A DNA stretch of 64,000 nucleotides from Phragmites australis (lineage: Eukaryota > Streptophyta > Magnoliopsida > Poales > Poaceae). This document shows positions 33,741-46,600 of this stretch, in pieces. Made by a program: the position numbers and the translations under genes. The stretch is from NCBI RefSeq assembly GCF_958298935.1, contig NC_084925.1, positions 11,467,001 to 11,531,000 on the forward strand, written 5' to 3'. The notes under the pieces are model-generated. The model had not been told where the DNA came from and made no database searches. It was given only the letters and a program-made list of their open reading frames with translations. Position 1 is the stretch's first letter. The number at the start of each line of letters is the position of its first letter.

Positions 33741-34980
33741 TGTAGCGAACATGCTATTAAGAATATTGTAGTAAAACATCTTTAGGACATATATATGATT
33801 TTGGTAATTAATGATAATATAGTCAGTGGAACTAACATTTTGTTAAGTATATGCTTTAGTAAGTTTTATGGATGCAACAAAAGAGAAGTTACCGAAGTCA
33901 GAACAAAGAGGAATGAATTGGACTTGTTACATGAATTTTGATTTGATCAAATAGGATGGATTTTTATATAATCTTGTAGATATCTTCACAAGCTTTCCAT
34001 ATAGCCTAAGATCATCAAAATCGAAGTTCGAAGCGAAAAGTTATAGCAAAAATACATAATGTTGTTCTGCTGAAATTTGCCTAACCGGATAATCCAGTGC
34101 GCACATCAAAATTAGTCTGATGCTACACTGGATAATCCGGTGAGAATAATGAAAAACAGTCCAGTGTTCACAGAAAGTTTGAAGTGGAGTCCTTTGCCTC
34201 ACTAGATGATACGGTATTCATAAATTGAACACACCAGACTATTATTTGCAAAAGGCTTCAAAATGAACATATGCACATAGAATGATCCGTTACATGTGTC
34301 TGGTGTTCAGTGAGTCATCACAAGATAATCCAGTGTTCAAAGATGAGTTTGGGTGGATTCCAATGGCTAGTTTCTTCTGATGTACTCACCAGATGATTCG
34401 GTGCTTATACTACTGTTATCACCAGATCATCCGATGTTCATAGTTTTTTTAGCCGTTAGGGCAACAGCTAATTGACGGGTTTGAGGCTATAAATACCTCT
34501 CTACTCAGTCATTTAAAGGTGTGTCATGTTGTTGGAGTCTATAAAATCACATCCAAGCTATCAAAGTATTTAGAGTGATCATTCAAGATGATTAAGCATA
34601 AGATTAGAGAGTGATTAGTGCTTATAAGCATAGAGAGAGTTGTAGTTAGGTGCCGCAACTTTGAAAGGAGATCAAGGAGTGATCATAACTTATACTAAGA
34701 GGTACGCCAGTACCTTAGAGTCTTGGTGACTCGCCAGCAAGGTTATTGACCCTCTGACTTGGTGTGGAGCTGTGGCAAGATGATTGTGCAGGGATGTGGA
34801 GACCCTTGCCTTTGTGGCTTAAGCTCCGAAGTGATCACGATGGCAAGTGACCGGAAGAGAGGTTAGTGGTGAGATTTTACTTTGGTGAATTGGTGACTCA
34901 TCTGGTTTGAGGTCTTGTCTTGGTGGTTTGGTGGCTCAAGAGTTGTGACCGGGTGCCGACTGGGAGCATACGCTTAGTGA
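33741..34980 (+). repeat. 3' LTR of the gag-only element, 3' truncated
   Basis: Matches the 5' LTR from TGTAGCGAAC through GGGTGCCGACTGGGAGCATA, then stops. Divergence from the 5' LTR is obvious by eye, with many transitions. Confidence 0.85.
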
Positions 34981-35247
34981 ACATTTGAATCTAATTCCTA
35001 TATTCATTTCAACTGAATTTCAATCCAATTCAAATCTTTTGAATTTTGGCTGGGGATCTCAAAACCAAATTGACTTTTAGGGGATAGGGGGTTTGCAACA
35101 AAATAACTTCTTGAGGGGGAATCTCAAAATCAGACTGATTTTTTGGTTTTTTTGTATTTTCCCCTTAATGATGTCCTCTGATGTCCACAATGTGAACTCT
35201 CTCTCACACACACAACTACACACAGGTGCTTATGACTGGTATCCCAG

Positions 35248-35493
35248 TCTTGGCATGCTTTTGCTGATGATTCAGCATACGAGACTAAAATAGAAAAGCT
35301 CCACTGTAAAAGGCAGAGGACCTCCAAGGATATAATTAGTTCCAGTGGCAGCTCAAGTAAAGATCATAAGATTGGTTCCAGTTGTGATAAAGAACTCAAA
35401 AATGCACAGAAGCTTTTCGTCAATGCTAAAGTTTGTCTTCTATCATTAAAGAGAACAGCGGAAGATCTGCAAAAGAAGGGTTTGTTCCGTTAA
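35248..35493 (+). pseudogene. Exon-like remnant of an unidentified plant gene
   Basis: After an acceptor-like ATCCCAG an 82-codon frame reads SWHAFADDSAYETKIEK, KLHCKRQRTSKDI, a serine-rich stretch, then KELKNAQKLFVNAKVCLLSL and KRTAEDLQKKGLFR before TAA. The amphipathic helix-like end and codon use look like real coding sequence. The stop falls within a phrase that resembles a longer original (the next bases read on in another frame as NPKPLL). I cannot name the family. Together with coding-looking pieces at 26.2-27.2 kb it may be one host gene broken by the retroelement at 28.8-35.0 kb. Confidence 0.4.
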
Positions 35494-37014
35494 AATCCAA
35501 AGCCTCTCCTCAGGTCTGTTATGATCATGGCTTTTTTTTTTTTGGTGCTGTTTGGTGAATTCTGGTTTTGCTCCTGCTTTTGCCTCTTCATTTCCTTTTG
35601 GCATATCAACTCAAATGGCATTTGTTAACTTAATTGTTGAATTGGAACTCTCAGTCATCCGTTCCACCTTAGAACTCTAGTTTTAATGTCCTATGCCCTC
35701 CAGACATGTTAATTTTTCATCGTAACAAAATTGTGTTAGATGATAACTCTTATTTGGTCAAATTTGCATCATGGTTGGTTGCTTAGGACCAAAGAGCGAT
35801 CTGTTCAAATAAGTTTTTTATTCATATGAATGATGCATATAGCTTTATTATAATTTGCAGCTTGACCATGTTTGAAGAGCTATGTGAGCAGGGGTGAAAG
35901 TTGCATCTGGTGACAAGCTACTATTACAAAGGTGGAAGAGTGGCCTTTTTGGTGATCAGATAATCGTATTTTCTTCACTCATGGCTTGGTTTGGGTTCAA
36001 GTGATATATACGGTGAAAGGGAACTGCGAATATATCTTCCAATTCATGACCTGATCTAGCACATGAATTGACTACAAATTACAGAGGAAACTTCAGATGC
36101 TGCTACTTTCGTATAAGGTGCCTACGACTGTGATGCTGTAAGCCATGTGATGATGTAAGTTGATCGGGGTCCATTGTTCACTATTCGTAAGTGGCTTCAT
36201 ATGCTGCGGCATTGGCATTCTTCCTTTTATACATTCATCATTTTGTCTTATGCCCCTACTCAGGTCAATGTGTGAGAACATGTTTTTTGTTCTCCATCCC
36301 TCATGGCATCGAAATGAGGAACCAAGAGAGATGGAGGATGTTGGAGACGTTGTCTCATGAGGTTTGGAAGGGCGTACGATGTCGCTGTGGAAATCCTATA
36401 GAAAGGCGACTGAAATATTATAGATCTACATGATTTATGCATCCTTGGTTCGCATAAGGAGCCAATCTTGATTATGATTTACTGAAGTGAAATGTTGAGC
36501 TGAGCATACTTTAGCGCTATATTTATATATGGAAATGACGATGGGACGTTATAGAAATAGCTATTAGAATTGGCAGTTTTTGCTTTCACTACATCTACCT
36601 TGCCTATACATGTTCGTTAGATATTTCTGACTGAACAATTGCAGGCCATGAAATAGAAACATTGGTTGGCTAACGCTGGAGGTATCTATGGTTCGTCCTA
36701 GTTGAACACATGTACATGGTTATCAGGGGTGAAACAGCACGTACTTATTGGTTAGAAATACATGTCTCGTCATTGCCACATATTCGTCTTTTTTTTCTTT
36801 TTCTTTTTTGGCAAGGATACTTCATATGTATTTGAACGGTGTACAACAGTGACTTATATCACATATTTGTCCTCTCTAAAATAATATATACTGTTTTTCC
36901 GTGTAAGAGTATACATTTGCAATTGATTCTTTCACATTCTTTTCAATAACTTTTTCACAATCTGCGTAAGACAGATTATTCCACACAATTAGGAAAATTC
37001 TTAAGGCCACCTCC
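35494..37014. other. Spacer, left flank of the LINE
   Basis: No supportable gene. The sequence looks like intron or 3' UTR of a plant gene, with T-rich runs near 35532 and 36789. Confidence 0.35.
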
Positions 37015-37030
37015 AATGCTACATGTTAGA
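37015..37030 (+). repeat. LINE target-site duplication, left copy
   Basis: AATGCTACATGTTAGA, identical to 61448-61463. A 16-bp perfect match 24.4 kb apart, at the two ends of LINE-coding sequence. Confidence 0.9.
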
Positions 37031-37218
37031 AAAAATTGGAGAAGCTCACCCTATCCACTGTCACCACCTCTGGGGTGAGTGAACTGGAGGGCACTGTGCT
37101 CATCGGCAACCTCGCCGCCGCTGCCGTTGCCGGAGACCGCCGGATCTCCCGCTTGGCGGCTCCACGATTCTGGCCCTCTCCCCTCCCGCTAGGGTTTTCT
37201 GTGACCCCTAATCATTGA

Positions 37219-38788
37219 TGGGATCACCCTCGGATTTGTTGAAGGATTAGGACTTTTCCCATGGGACAAAGTTTCAACAGGAACTCCTGAAGCATTTCAA
37301 ATCGGCGATACATCACCCTTCTTCCTCTATCTATGGATTTTTTTTCCCATTGCAATCTTTTGGTGTTATACATTTCATTTGACCGAGGAATCGGTCGGAT
37401 TAGCTCTTCAATCTTGCTTGGGCATTTCTGCTCCTAGTTTCCACGTGACTTACCTTCAAGAAATGCATTTTCGTTTCTCAGTGGCATCAAAGGCAGAGGG
37501 TTTTCAAGTTTATGCCTTGAAAAGATTCATTGGTACCAATTAAATGTTTACTTCCATCTGTGGAACAATGGTGCTGCGTATCGAGCTCGTGATGAGCAAA
37601 GGCATCAGGTCGAGTGTGACAAGGAATGGACTCCTGTTCTATCAAAGAAAAGTAAGAAGCTAATCAAATCAGCAGAGAACAAGGCAAAGAAAAGGGTCAT
37701 ATTTGCAAAGACGATTGTGCAAGACTCCCTACCGATCAAACACAAGCCGGTTTTTTCTTCTCCTAATTCAATGAAGAAAATTGGCTCTTTTGTCTTCAAA
37801 CTGGATTCCGTCTCGTCTCAGCTTTCAACTACTGAACAATGCATCTCGGTGACAAGATTTTTTGGTTCTCTGCCAAAGGATCTAAGGGTTAAACCTCAAG
37901 ATCAAATTCATGATGTTCTTGATCCAAAGCAGCAGGCAGTTCAAAATTTAAATCATGGTGATGCAGTTTAAACCAGCTTTAATTCCGGAAGAAATCATCG
38001 CTTATAGTTGGAGGAAACTCGCAAGTGCAACTGCATTAATACCCCTTGCGTTGCACCTGTTGCCTGGCACTTGGTCACAACAAGTATACGTGCACACAAC
38101 AAGTACAGTGCTGGGTTTGCTACAATTATGGTCATATATCTCGTTGGTGCTACACCAGAACCAAACCGCATATTCTTTGGGGCCCCACGAATACCAGCGC
38201 CCAATGATATTGCATCAAATCAACCTGGCCTTGATTCTAGCGCGCCTTCTCCGGACTCTTCGTCTCCCTCAAAACCCCAACTTGAAGTAGAGCCCTCAGC
38301 TGCACTGCAATCCACAAGCACGGAGATACAAATCTACACCTCTTGTTTTCACAGGGCCACTGGTACAAATTTCAATCCCTCCTTCAATACAATATCTTCA
38401 TACATCAATGTTCTATTCTCATCAAGTGAAATCACTTCCTCTGTGCATCAGGCAACAATGGACCTCAGCTGCCACTAGAAATTATGTTTGCCAACATATG
38501 TAAGCTTATTCTCCCAGCAGTAGCATGCATGAAGGCCACTATTGCTGCTGATCCACCCATCCCAGGTTTCCTCAAGAGGAGTTCAGACTCTGTTTTTCAG
38601 CCGATAGTTGTCAGCAAAGTGGTCATGAGACTAGATCCCTCCCCTGGTGTTACGGTACGCGAAAAGATTGCTAGAAGGTTGAACTTCTCACCCTTGAAGG
38701 TTTACAGCATGAAAAGGTAGCAGAAACCCAAGATGGCCTAGTGTCACAGGAAGACAATATTTTGGTGGACATCAACTCACTACAATTG
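37219..38788 (+). pseudogene. LINE ORF1, first part
   Basis: Begins near ATG 37219. LTEESVGLALQSCLG and VTYLQEMHFRFSVASKAEGF (about 37378-37500) are the conserved opening of grass LINE ORF1 proteins. A CCHC zinc knuckle, CWVCYNYGHISRWC, lies at 38109-38150 in another frame, and the following region is Ser/Pro-rich. Several frame changes and stops are present (for example near 37250 and 37540). The coding frame is interrupted at 38794 by the solo-LTR-like element and resumes at 42836. Confidence 0.75.
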
Positions 38789-38793
38789 TTGTC

Positions 38794-41700
38794 TGTCACA
38801 CCCGGTTTTAACAGCTAAAATCAGATGCGGCTTATGTGTGCCCAGAATATTCAACACATATAAGGACGTCACATGTGAAGTAACAAAAGCAATACTTTTA
38901 TAGAATAAACGTTAAACTCTTACAACAATTGACATATATTGTCTTCTAAGAAGATATCTGCAGCGGAATAGAAGCACTGGTGCCCAGCAACACCGCAGGC
39001 AACTGACCGGGAGGCACGCGCCTAGAACGTCACAACCTCATCTTGATAGTCTTCAACATCTTCACTCATTGAGCAGCATCATACATGTCGCATGGTATAG
39101 GGAAAATAGCAAGTGTGAGCACATGACACGCTCAACAAATGTGGGAAAGATAATGATATACAGGCTTATATCAAGAATAGGCTAACACATGGTATATTTG
39201 CGTAAATGCGAGTAATGAAAACATATTTGGACTCAAAAGTATTAAACAATTATTAAAAGAATGTAACCCATACAGTCCAATACCCAGCATACAAGGCTCC
39301 CCACCTTGCACACCATAACCGTCTAGTACTCCCTGTACTATAACCAAAACCACAACCATCTAGTACTTTCTGTACCAGAACCATAACCACAACCATCTAG
39401 TACTACCTGTACCAGAACCATAACCACAACACACTAATCATGTGAGGATCCAAATCTCTTATAACCGTGAGCATGGCTGTTATAACAGTTTTACACTCTG
39501 CAGAGGTTGTCCAGCTTTCCCCACGAGTCAGTAAATTCCATGTTACTGTGTTCGTGAAACACTTAACACACGCCTATGGTGTGCTGCCAAGAATCACTGA
39601 ATGACACTTTCCACTAACCAGAGACTAATCCAGTATGCGTCTGCCCACTAGGTTTCACCGCCAGGCTTTACACGAGTTCAACTCCTACCTAGAAGCCCCC
39701 TTTTGTGCTGACACAACACACACTGGATAGACTCTAACTAGTATATCACGTCTTACCCATATCAGCCTCATGGTTGGTACGTTACTTCTTGGGTTGTCGC
39801 TCCATGAACCGGTCCTTACTTAGGTTACTTGAGCAAACACTGAACCAACATCATAACCATGATAACCATCAAAACCACTTTGCTCAAGGCCTAAGATTCC
39901 ATGTTGCTAGACCATTAACAAATTAACGACCATTGCTACATATGTTTATTAGTCAAGATTATGACACTTCTCAACATCCCAAAAGCATGGCTAAGCAATC
40001 TACCCATAAAAGACTCCTAACAATAAAGCATCTAGGTTCCAAGGGATGATAAGGAAAAATTTAGGGAAAACCCTAACATAGGTGACTACCCATCATATTG
40101 ACACTGCATGCAATTTTGTAAAACAAAACATTTAAAAACAAAGGTTCAAGATGATCAAGGACACTTGCCTTTTACCCAATGCTGCTCAGTGTTGTCGAAA
40201 TCTTGGTCTTGAAGTCCCTCAAACTGCTCCAGAACGTTCTCGACTAATCGCGAGAACTACCAACAAATAACACAAAGCAAACACTAAGAAAAACATACCA
40301 AACATCATCCACACATTTAAAATACTATTGTTGGATAGGGATGATTTTAGGAATATTTAGACGCAAGAATCGTTTAAATCGAAGTTAAGATGAAAAGAGA
40401 ACATCTTTTGGGAGATGGATTAGACTGAAAAGGAAATGTTGATTTTTTGGAACTATCTTCCTATGGGAAAGCTTTTATCGCACAATCATTGTGTCAGGCT
40501 TGACAACATTATTGCGCAAGATTCAAGGAGTGTAGGGCATACCAGGCTTCACTGACTAGGCTAAAGAGAATGATGTGGCGCTGACTTGGCATGCTATGCA
40601 AGTACCATCTTGGATTAAAGAAGGGATACGTGGAGATCTAGTCTCGACCATCTATGATGGATCAAAAAGGCTGAAGGTTGCGCTTCTAGGTTAAGGATAC
40701 TACTGGTGACTCTATGTAGCGGTGGTGGTTTGGGTTTCGTCGGAGATGGCGATCGGGCATGTGGCCACAAACATCGATGTCAGCTTTAGTGGTGTTTCAG
40801 TGAAACGAGGGAAGTATGGCGTAGAACATGGAAAGACTAACTCAGCGGTATGGTTGGTTTTGGAAGGGGTCATCCGAGGTAGCGGCAAAACAGCGATGAC
40901 TGCTGCTAGGTTTGGTGGTGACCGCGAATAGATGTAGGAACTAAGACGCTCGCGTTCCCAGAGATTGGCTATGAATTTTGAGAAACTGTTTGAACAGAGA
41001 TGTTCATATATCCCGGGAACACAATTCTATTGCATGGGTTTTGGTAGATCATCCACTGAGAGGAAGAACGATCAGCAGAGATGAGACGGGTGATGGCTGC
41101 GATGTGCTGTGGTTGGCAATGGTGTCCTGGTCGTGTCGCTGCACAAACAGAGATGGGCTCCTAAGGTAACGTAGAAGACTCAATGAGACACGCCGTGATG
41201 CAGTTGATGCATCCATACGGATTTCGGATTGACGGGGATGCGAATGCAAATCTGGTGCACGTGCAGAACACGTCCAAAAACCGGACAGCAGGTATGTCGA
41301 CCTTGATTGCGGTAGTTTGGCTACTCTACTGGCCGACCTGATTGGTGAGGGTGTGGGGAACATCATGGGATATGCACTGGTGAAAGGGCTTGGTGATTTG
41401 ACCTCTGGTCGGTCGGGAACGTCGATGCCAATCAGCTATAGCGCGGCTGTCCACGACGGCGACGACCGTAGCAGCGTAGATCGGGCTTTGGCCGGGGCTA
41501 GAGCTTGGCTAGGGACTTAGTATAATGCTAAAACAGTAGTAAGAGAGGAAGAAGAGATCCTCACCTTGCTTTTATGGTCGATGAAGGAGGATTCGCGGAG
41601 AAGACGACGTAGTGCATCACGGGCGGCAACGACAGCGGCTCCGGTGAACGGCGTCGCTCCGGCGATGCGTGGATATGGCAGCAGTGACTTCTAGGGATTG

Positions 41701-42830
41701 GGGGTGTGAAATAGGGGTAGGAGAGGGCGTGCACCTCATATTTATAGGGCTAGGGGCGTCTGGTTGAGGTGGAGTCCAAACCGAACACGAATCGGATTCG
41801 AGTTCGAGTTGGTTACGGTTTCCTTTTTCGCAGCTCTGTATTCCGAGGATAATATCTCTATCGTCCGGACTCCAACTTGAACATTTTTTGACTCTAAATT
41901 GTAGTACTCGACAAGATCTACAACTTTGGTAGTCATTGGAACTTCTGAAAACGTCATCTTGATTTCCAAAAATATACCACAAAATAAACTATTTGAACTC
42001 AGACTTATCTGTGCAGCACTGATTTCGGGGGTCATAACTCCTAGCTCCATTATCCAAAAGAGGACTTCCATAGCTTCAAATCTAAGCTATCGACGAGACC
42101 TACAACTTTGGTATTGTCAAGATTTGCATTTGAGGTCGTTTTGTACTCCAAAACGTCATGCAAAGATGAGGCTGTCTAGGACTCTATGAAAATTTGCAGA
42201 TTTCGTGGATCTTTTGTTGGGCCATCTAGAAGACTTAGCTAAGGGTTTGGACTTGAGCAAGATTGAGCCCAAATACACTTTAGGTATATCTAGGGTTTAG
42301 AAAAAAACTTTTCCAGAGAAATTTGAATAGGGTTCGAATTTGAATTGAGTTCGGAGTGAATTTAAGAGAAACAAAAAATTGAGGTTGAACAAGAATAGGA
42401 GTAGATAAGAAATTTGAATTTGGATTTGGGTAGAATTTGATAAAGAGGAGAGATTGGCTTTAAATAAGGATTTGGATAAAATTTGAATTGAGATGGAGAA
42501 GGATCAGGTATGATCAAGGATTGAATAGATGATGAATTCAAAGATTTTGAATTCCAACCATTAAGATCCTTAACTTATTCACTACTGAATTTTGTAAAAA
42601 CCTTTTCAAAATCTTTTTCACTCAAAACACCAAAGAGAAAGAAAAGAAAAAGAATTCTAATGCATTTACCTGGCTCCAAGCAAAACTCAGCATGCAATGC
42701 ACAAGAAATAATAACCTATATTGATTGATTAATTAAGAAAATAGGTTTTAAACTTATTCTACTGGTGAAGCTATTCGATAATCTTGAAAATTTCTAGAAA
42801 TTTGAGAAATCTGAAAATCAAGGTGTTACA
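38794..42830. mobile_element. Solo-LTR-like element, 4,037 bp, inside LINE ORF1
   Basis: Ends TGTCACACCCGG and AAGGTGTTACA (TG...CA, nearly inverted). A perfect 5-bp duplication TTGTC lies at 38789-38793 and 42831-42835. No gag or pol motif was found inside, and no internal direct repeat long enough to be two LTRs was noticed, so a solo LTR left by recombination is the simplest reading. TGTCACACCCGGTTTTA is the type of LTR start I associate with large Gypsy (Del/Tekay-like) elements of grasses, which have LTRs of this size. Open stretches inside (40722-40931, 41617-41982) have no recognisable domain. Confidence 0.8.
39320..39430. repeat. 37-bp tandem repeat, three units
   Basis: Units at 39320, 39357 and 39394 share CATCTAGTAC, CTGTACCAGAACC and ATAACCACAAC. 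Units two and three are nearly identical; the first differs at several sites. Confidence 0.85.
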
Positions 42831-42835
42831 TTGTC

Positions 42836-42962
42836 CTTCTCTCTGATATCAACTGTGAACAATGAAGTCCCCATATCTGATACTTTTGGCATTGGAGGCT
42901 CTTCTAATTTTGTTTCAGATGTTGCAGGCATGACTCAAACTGAAGTTATTGCAGTGCCACAT
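42836..42962 (+). pseudogene. LINE ORF1, middle fragment
   Basis: 127 bp of ORF1 left between two insertions: SLISTVNNEVPISDTFGIGG, then FVSDVAGMTQTEVIAV. The left flank is the TTGTC duplication (42831-42835) and the right end CACAT is the duplication of the Copia insertion. Confidence 0.8.
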
Positions 42963-44399
42963 TGAAAGTGCATCTAGGCTCTCTACGTGTTTTGGATAAT
43001 TGATGACAAACTATTAAGAGACTAATGAGTTTAATGAGGTTATGAACATGTATTAATCCTATTGAAGAAGTTAAAAAACGTTGGTGTCCCTCAAAAAGAA
43101 AAGAGGGATGCGTATAGATTGACTTGAAGATATCTCAGTGCTCAAAGTATCCATTTAGCCTAAAGATGAGAGACACAAAATACCCCATGAACACCGGGAA
43201 AACTCTAGTGTGCTAACAGTACCCAGATGTTTTGGGCTGATCCGGAAGTTTTGGATATTCGGAACCTCTAGATTTTTTTCCGAAATAGGGTTCTCGGGTG
43301 AAAGTTCTTTCTGAACCTGGAAGTTCTAGATGGGATCCGAAACCTCCAGATTCTTGACATGATATCCAAAAGCTCCGGATTGTTTCCGATTTCGAGGTCC
43401 TCGGGTTCAACTAAGTTTTGGACCCGGAAGTTCCAGGTGAATTCGGAACCTTCAGATTCTGTTAAATCGTCGAGGTTTTGAGTGAAGCTAACACAGGGCA
43501 ATCTGGAAGTTCCGGATGAATCCGGATATTTCGGATTTAGCCAAAATTCACTACAACGGTTAGTTTTGGGGGCTTGGGTATAAATACCCCCTCACCTCCT
43601 CCTGTCATGGTCTGCCAACCTAACTCGTGACAAACTCATTGAAGGCACCTCTAGGGCTCTCCCCACTCCCTTTTGCTTCAATTTTTGCTAGGTTTTCAGA
43701 GTTGGGCGAGGGACTTGAGATTGAGTGCTAGTGAGCATCATTCCCATCTTTGAGCACTTGAAGTCATCGTCAAGCCACATCAACATCTCGTTTGTTACTC
43801 TTGGAGGTACATCCTCCTAGAAGGCTATACGTCACCTACCGAGCACCCCAGTTGTGAAGTGTCACAGGAAGTTTGCAAAGGCCCCTCCTGGTCTTTGCAA
43901 GGGAAGAGGACACTTGAGTAAGCTCGAGCTCGACCTTTGTGGTCGCTTGGTGAGGTAAAAGGTTGAAAGAGACCTGGCTCTTTGTGAGCTCCTCAACGAA
44001 AACGTAGGATTCTTAGATCCAAACTTCGAGAAACAAATCACTTGTCTCCTTAATTTCTTGTGTTCTTGTGTTCATCCTTTTTCTAGTTGACTTTTGGGCG
44101 ATTTGCCCCAATCTACGTGGTTTTGTGATTGTGACTGCAGGTGACTTATGGAAAGGACTTACTACATATTTTATGACATGTGGTAACATCTATAATCAAC
44201 TAGGAGTACCTAGACGTTGTTCGATTTCGATTTCATACTCTGTATCTGGAAAGTCCGGGTTGAGCTCGGAACTTCCGGTACTTGACAGTTTCGGATTTGA
44301 CCCGGAGGTTCCGAATTCTATTTAATCTGCTGCGGAGTGTTAATTTTTCAGGAACTCCTATTCCCCCCCCCCTCCTCTAGGCGATATCTTGATCCTTCA
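42963..44399 (+). repeat. 5' LTR of the Sirevirus-type element
   Basis: U3 is crowded with variants of GGAAGTTCCGGATT and its complement. TATA box TATAAATAC at 43579-43587. The end has a C10 run (44364) and CTCTAGGCGATATCTTGATC, then CTTCA. Confidence 0.9.
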
Positions 44400-44401
44400 A
44401 T

Positions 44402-44413
44402 TGGTATCAGAGC
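44402..44413 (+). other. Primer binding site (initiator Met-tRNA)
   Basis: TGGTATCAGAGC, two bases after the LTR end; perfect standard plant Copia site. Confidence 0.95.
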
Positions 44414-44424
44414 CTAATCTTCTG

Positions 44425-46240
44425 CATGGCTTCACCGCTTAGAGAAATTCAAGATGTCGACATTCGGGGAGAAAAGTCCGAGAAGCCCGAAGAGTCATAA
44501 GGATGATCCTTTGAGGTCGAGCGACGGCAAGAGCAAGGGAGTTGAATTTGGATTTAATTATGATAAATTGAATGCATATCATTCTTATATATCTGTGCCA
44601 TCTGAGCGTGCATCGTACTTTGACGATACATATTATGTCGCTTGGAGGCACAAAATGAAAATGCATCTAATATCTCTTCATCTAAGTATTTGAAAGATTG
44701 TGTGTACAGCAATGCGCAAGCAACCAGCATGCTATTTAGTACCTTGAGTCTTGAGGAGTTCGACAAGGTAGATATACTTGAGGAGGTAAAGGAAATATGG
44801 GAAACGCTTCAAGTAGCACATGAACGCACCACAAGTGTAAGAGAGTCAAAGATCGAGCTCTTGGAAGGGAAATTAGGAAGGTTTGTGATGGAAGATGATG
44901 AAACCCTCCAGGAGATGTAAGACCGCATAATTGTGCTTGTAAACAAGATTTGAGGGCTTAGAAGTGATGAGCTAGATGACCACAAGGTGGTGAGAAGATT
45001 GTTGAGAGCCTTCGCACCAAGAAATCCCACCTTGGTAACACTCATCCGTGAGAGAAGGGATTGCAAGAAACTCATGCCAAGTGATGTGCTAGGAAAGATC
45101 CTAGCTCATGAGCTCATGGAGGAAGAAGCCTTAGAAGTAAAGAACCTTGTAAAGCAAAGATCAAGCTCCAAGACTAAAGAAGTGGCATTGAAGGCAAGCA
45201 AGATCAAGAAAGTTGAAGAATTAAGCTCAAGTGAAGAGGAAAGCTCCGATGATGAAGAGATTCCTCTCTTTGTGAAAAAGTTCAAGAAATTCTTGAAGAA
45301 TGATGGTTATAGCAAGTTCAAGAAAGACAAATTCAAAAAAAGACAATCCAAGAGAGCTTGTTATGAGTGTGGCGAAGTAGTCCATTTCATAGCCGAGTAT
45401 CCTAAAAAGAAGAAGAACAAGGATAAGAAAGAGAAGAGGAGCAAGCCTTACAAGAAGGACAAGCGCAAGACCCACAAGAAGATCTATTCGGGTCAATCTC
45501 ACGTGAGGAGTGGGACTCCAACAACTCTGACTCCAACTCCAATGATGAAGGGGTCGCCACCATTGCCATCCACTCCTCTCCACTAACAAGTCACTTTTTA
45601 GTGACATGAGCGACGATGACGACAACACACCCATTTGCCTTATGGCAAATGGGCGCAAGGTACAATCACAACCCAAGTTCCTAGATAGCGATAGCGATAG
45701 TGATAGTGAGTCTGAAAACTTGCTAAAAAGTCTTAATAAAAATGCCATAACTAAAATGAAACTATTAGTGGAGACAATAGAGAGCCAAGAGAAGATTCTC
45801 GAGAAGCAAGATGACTTGCTCATCCTTGAAAAGGAGAGAAACCTTAAACTTAAAAAGCTCCTTGCTAAAGAGAAGGAGAAGGTTGACGAGTTGATCAAGC
45901 AATTAAGCTTGGCTAATGAATCTATTTCTAGTCTAAAGGGTGTTAATGACACACTTCAAGAGAATTTCAATGTTTGGATGAAACTCATAAAGTTCTTGAA
46001 GTGCAATTTGATACCCTATGGAGTAGCACCTTCTCCTCCTTTAATGATGCAAAAGGCCTCCCTAGTGCCTCCGCTAGTGAATGGTGTGCAAGATGTTGTA
46101 ACATTGATATAAATGTTTGTGCTACTAATGCTCAATCTTTGCAAGCATTACAAAAGGAAAATGAGAGGCTAAATGCTTTCGTCAAGTATGGGTGCTTGAA
46201 GACATACAAATCCAAGGACACCCTATACAAGACCATTTAG
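44425..46240 (+). pseudogene. Sirevirus gag
   Basis: Starts at ATG 44425 or 44454. Recognisable pieces: FDDTYYVAWRHKMKMHL (Sirevirus gag opening), IWETLQVAHERTTSVRESKI, LVTLIRERRDCKKLMPSDVL, an acidic Ser stretch (SSSEEESSDDEE), and a zinc knuckle CYECGEVVHFIAEY in which the last Cys has become Tyr. After it come a Lys-rich region and a coiled coil (45606-46112: NLKLKKLLAKEKEKVDELIK). Frame changes at 44690 and 44920 and a short gap at 45586-45606 break the frame. Confidence 0.8.
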
Positions 46241-46600
46241 GCTAAGGACAACAAGCAAAAGAGGGGCCTTGACTTTGATATGCACAAGAGCAAGCCAAGT
46301 GAACGTGTGGTGATAAATGGTATGTAGTGCCTCAAGTTCATCAAGGAAAGCAAGCAAGTTGATCTCACCATACAAGCCAAGCAACTCAGAGGCCATGCAC
46401 CCCAAGCTACATTTTATACCTCTTATGTGCTTAAGAGAAATCACCGTGATAAAATAGTTGCTCTATATGTTGGTGCCCGCACAATGGATCATGTTGTGAA
46501 AAGGAATATGTGGGTGCCAAAGGTTCTTTTGACTAACATGAAATGACCCAAACAAATTTAGGTACCTAAAACAAAAGCTTAATTTGTTTTGTAGGCATAC

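Larger units (their letters stand above)
28835..34980 (+). mobile_element. Gag-only Sirevirus-like Copia derivative
   Basis: Direct LTRs (28835-30528 and 33741-34980, both starting TGTAGCGAACATG) bracket a primer site, a gag-like coding region and a long non-coding stretch. No protease, integrase, reverse transcriptase or RNase H motif occurs between 32400 and 33740. The gag zinc knuckle, a polypurine-like GAGGAGA before the second LTR and LTRs rich in ACCGGAT...ATCCGGTG palindromes fit the Sirevirus group. The second LTR lacks its last 350 bp or so, replaced after GGGAGCATACGCTTAGTGAAC by unrelated sequence. It would depend on an autonomous relative for movement. Confidence 0.75.

Noticed and set aside
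40722..41520. Plus-strand frames in the 4-kb LTR-like element as genes
   Set aside because: Several short unrelated frames with no recognised domain, inside an element bounded by TSDs; no support for coding.
45227..45952. Minus-strand frame of 241 codons opposite the Sirevirus gag
   Set aside because: Leu/Ser/Phe-rich antisense of a Lys/Glu/Asp-rich gag; a frequent artefact.
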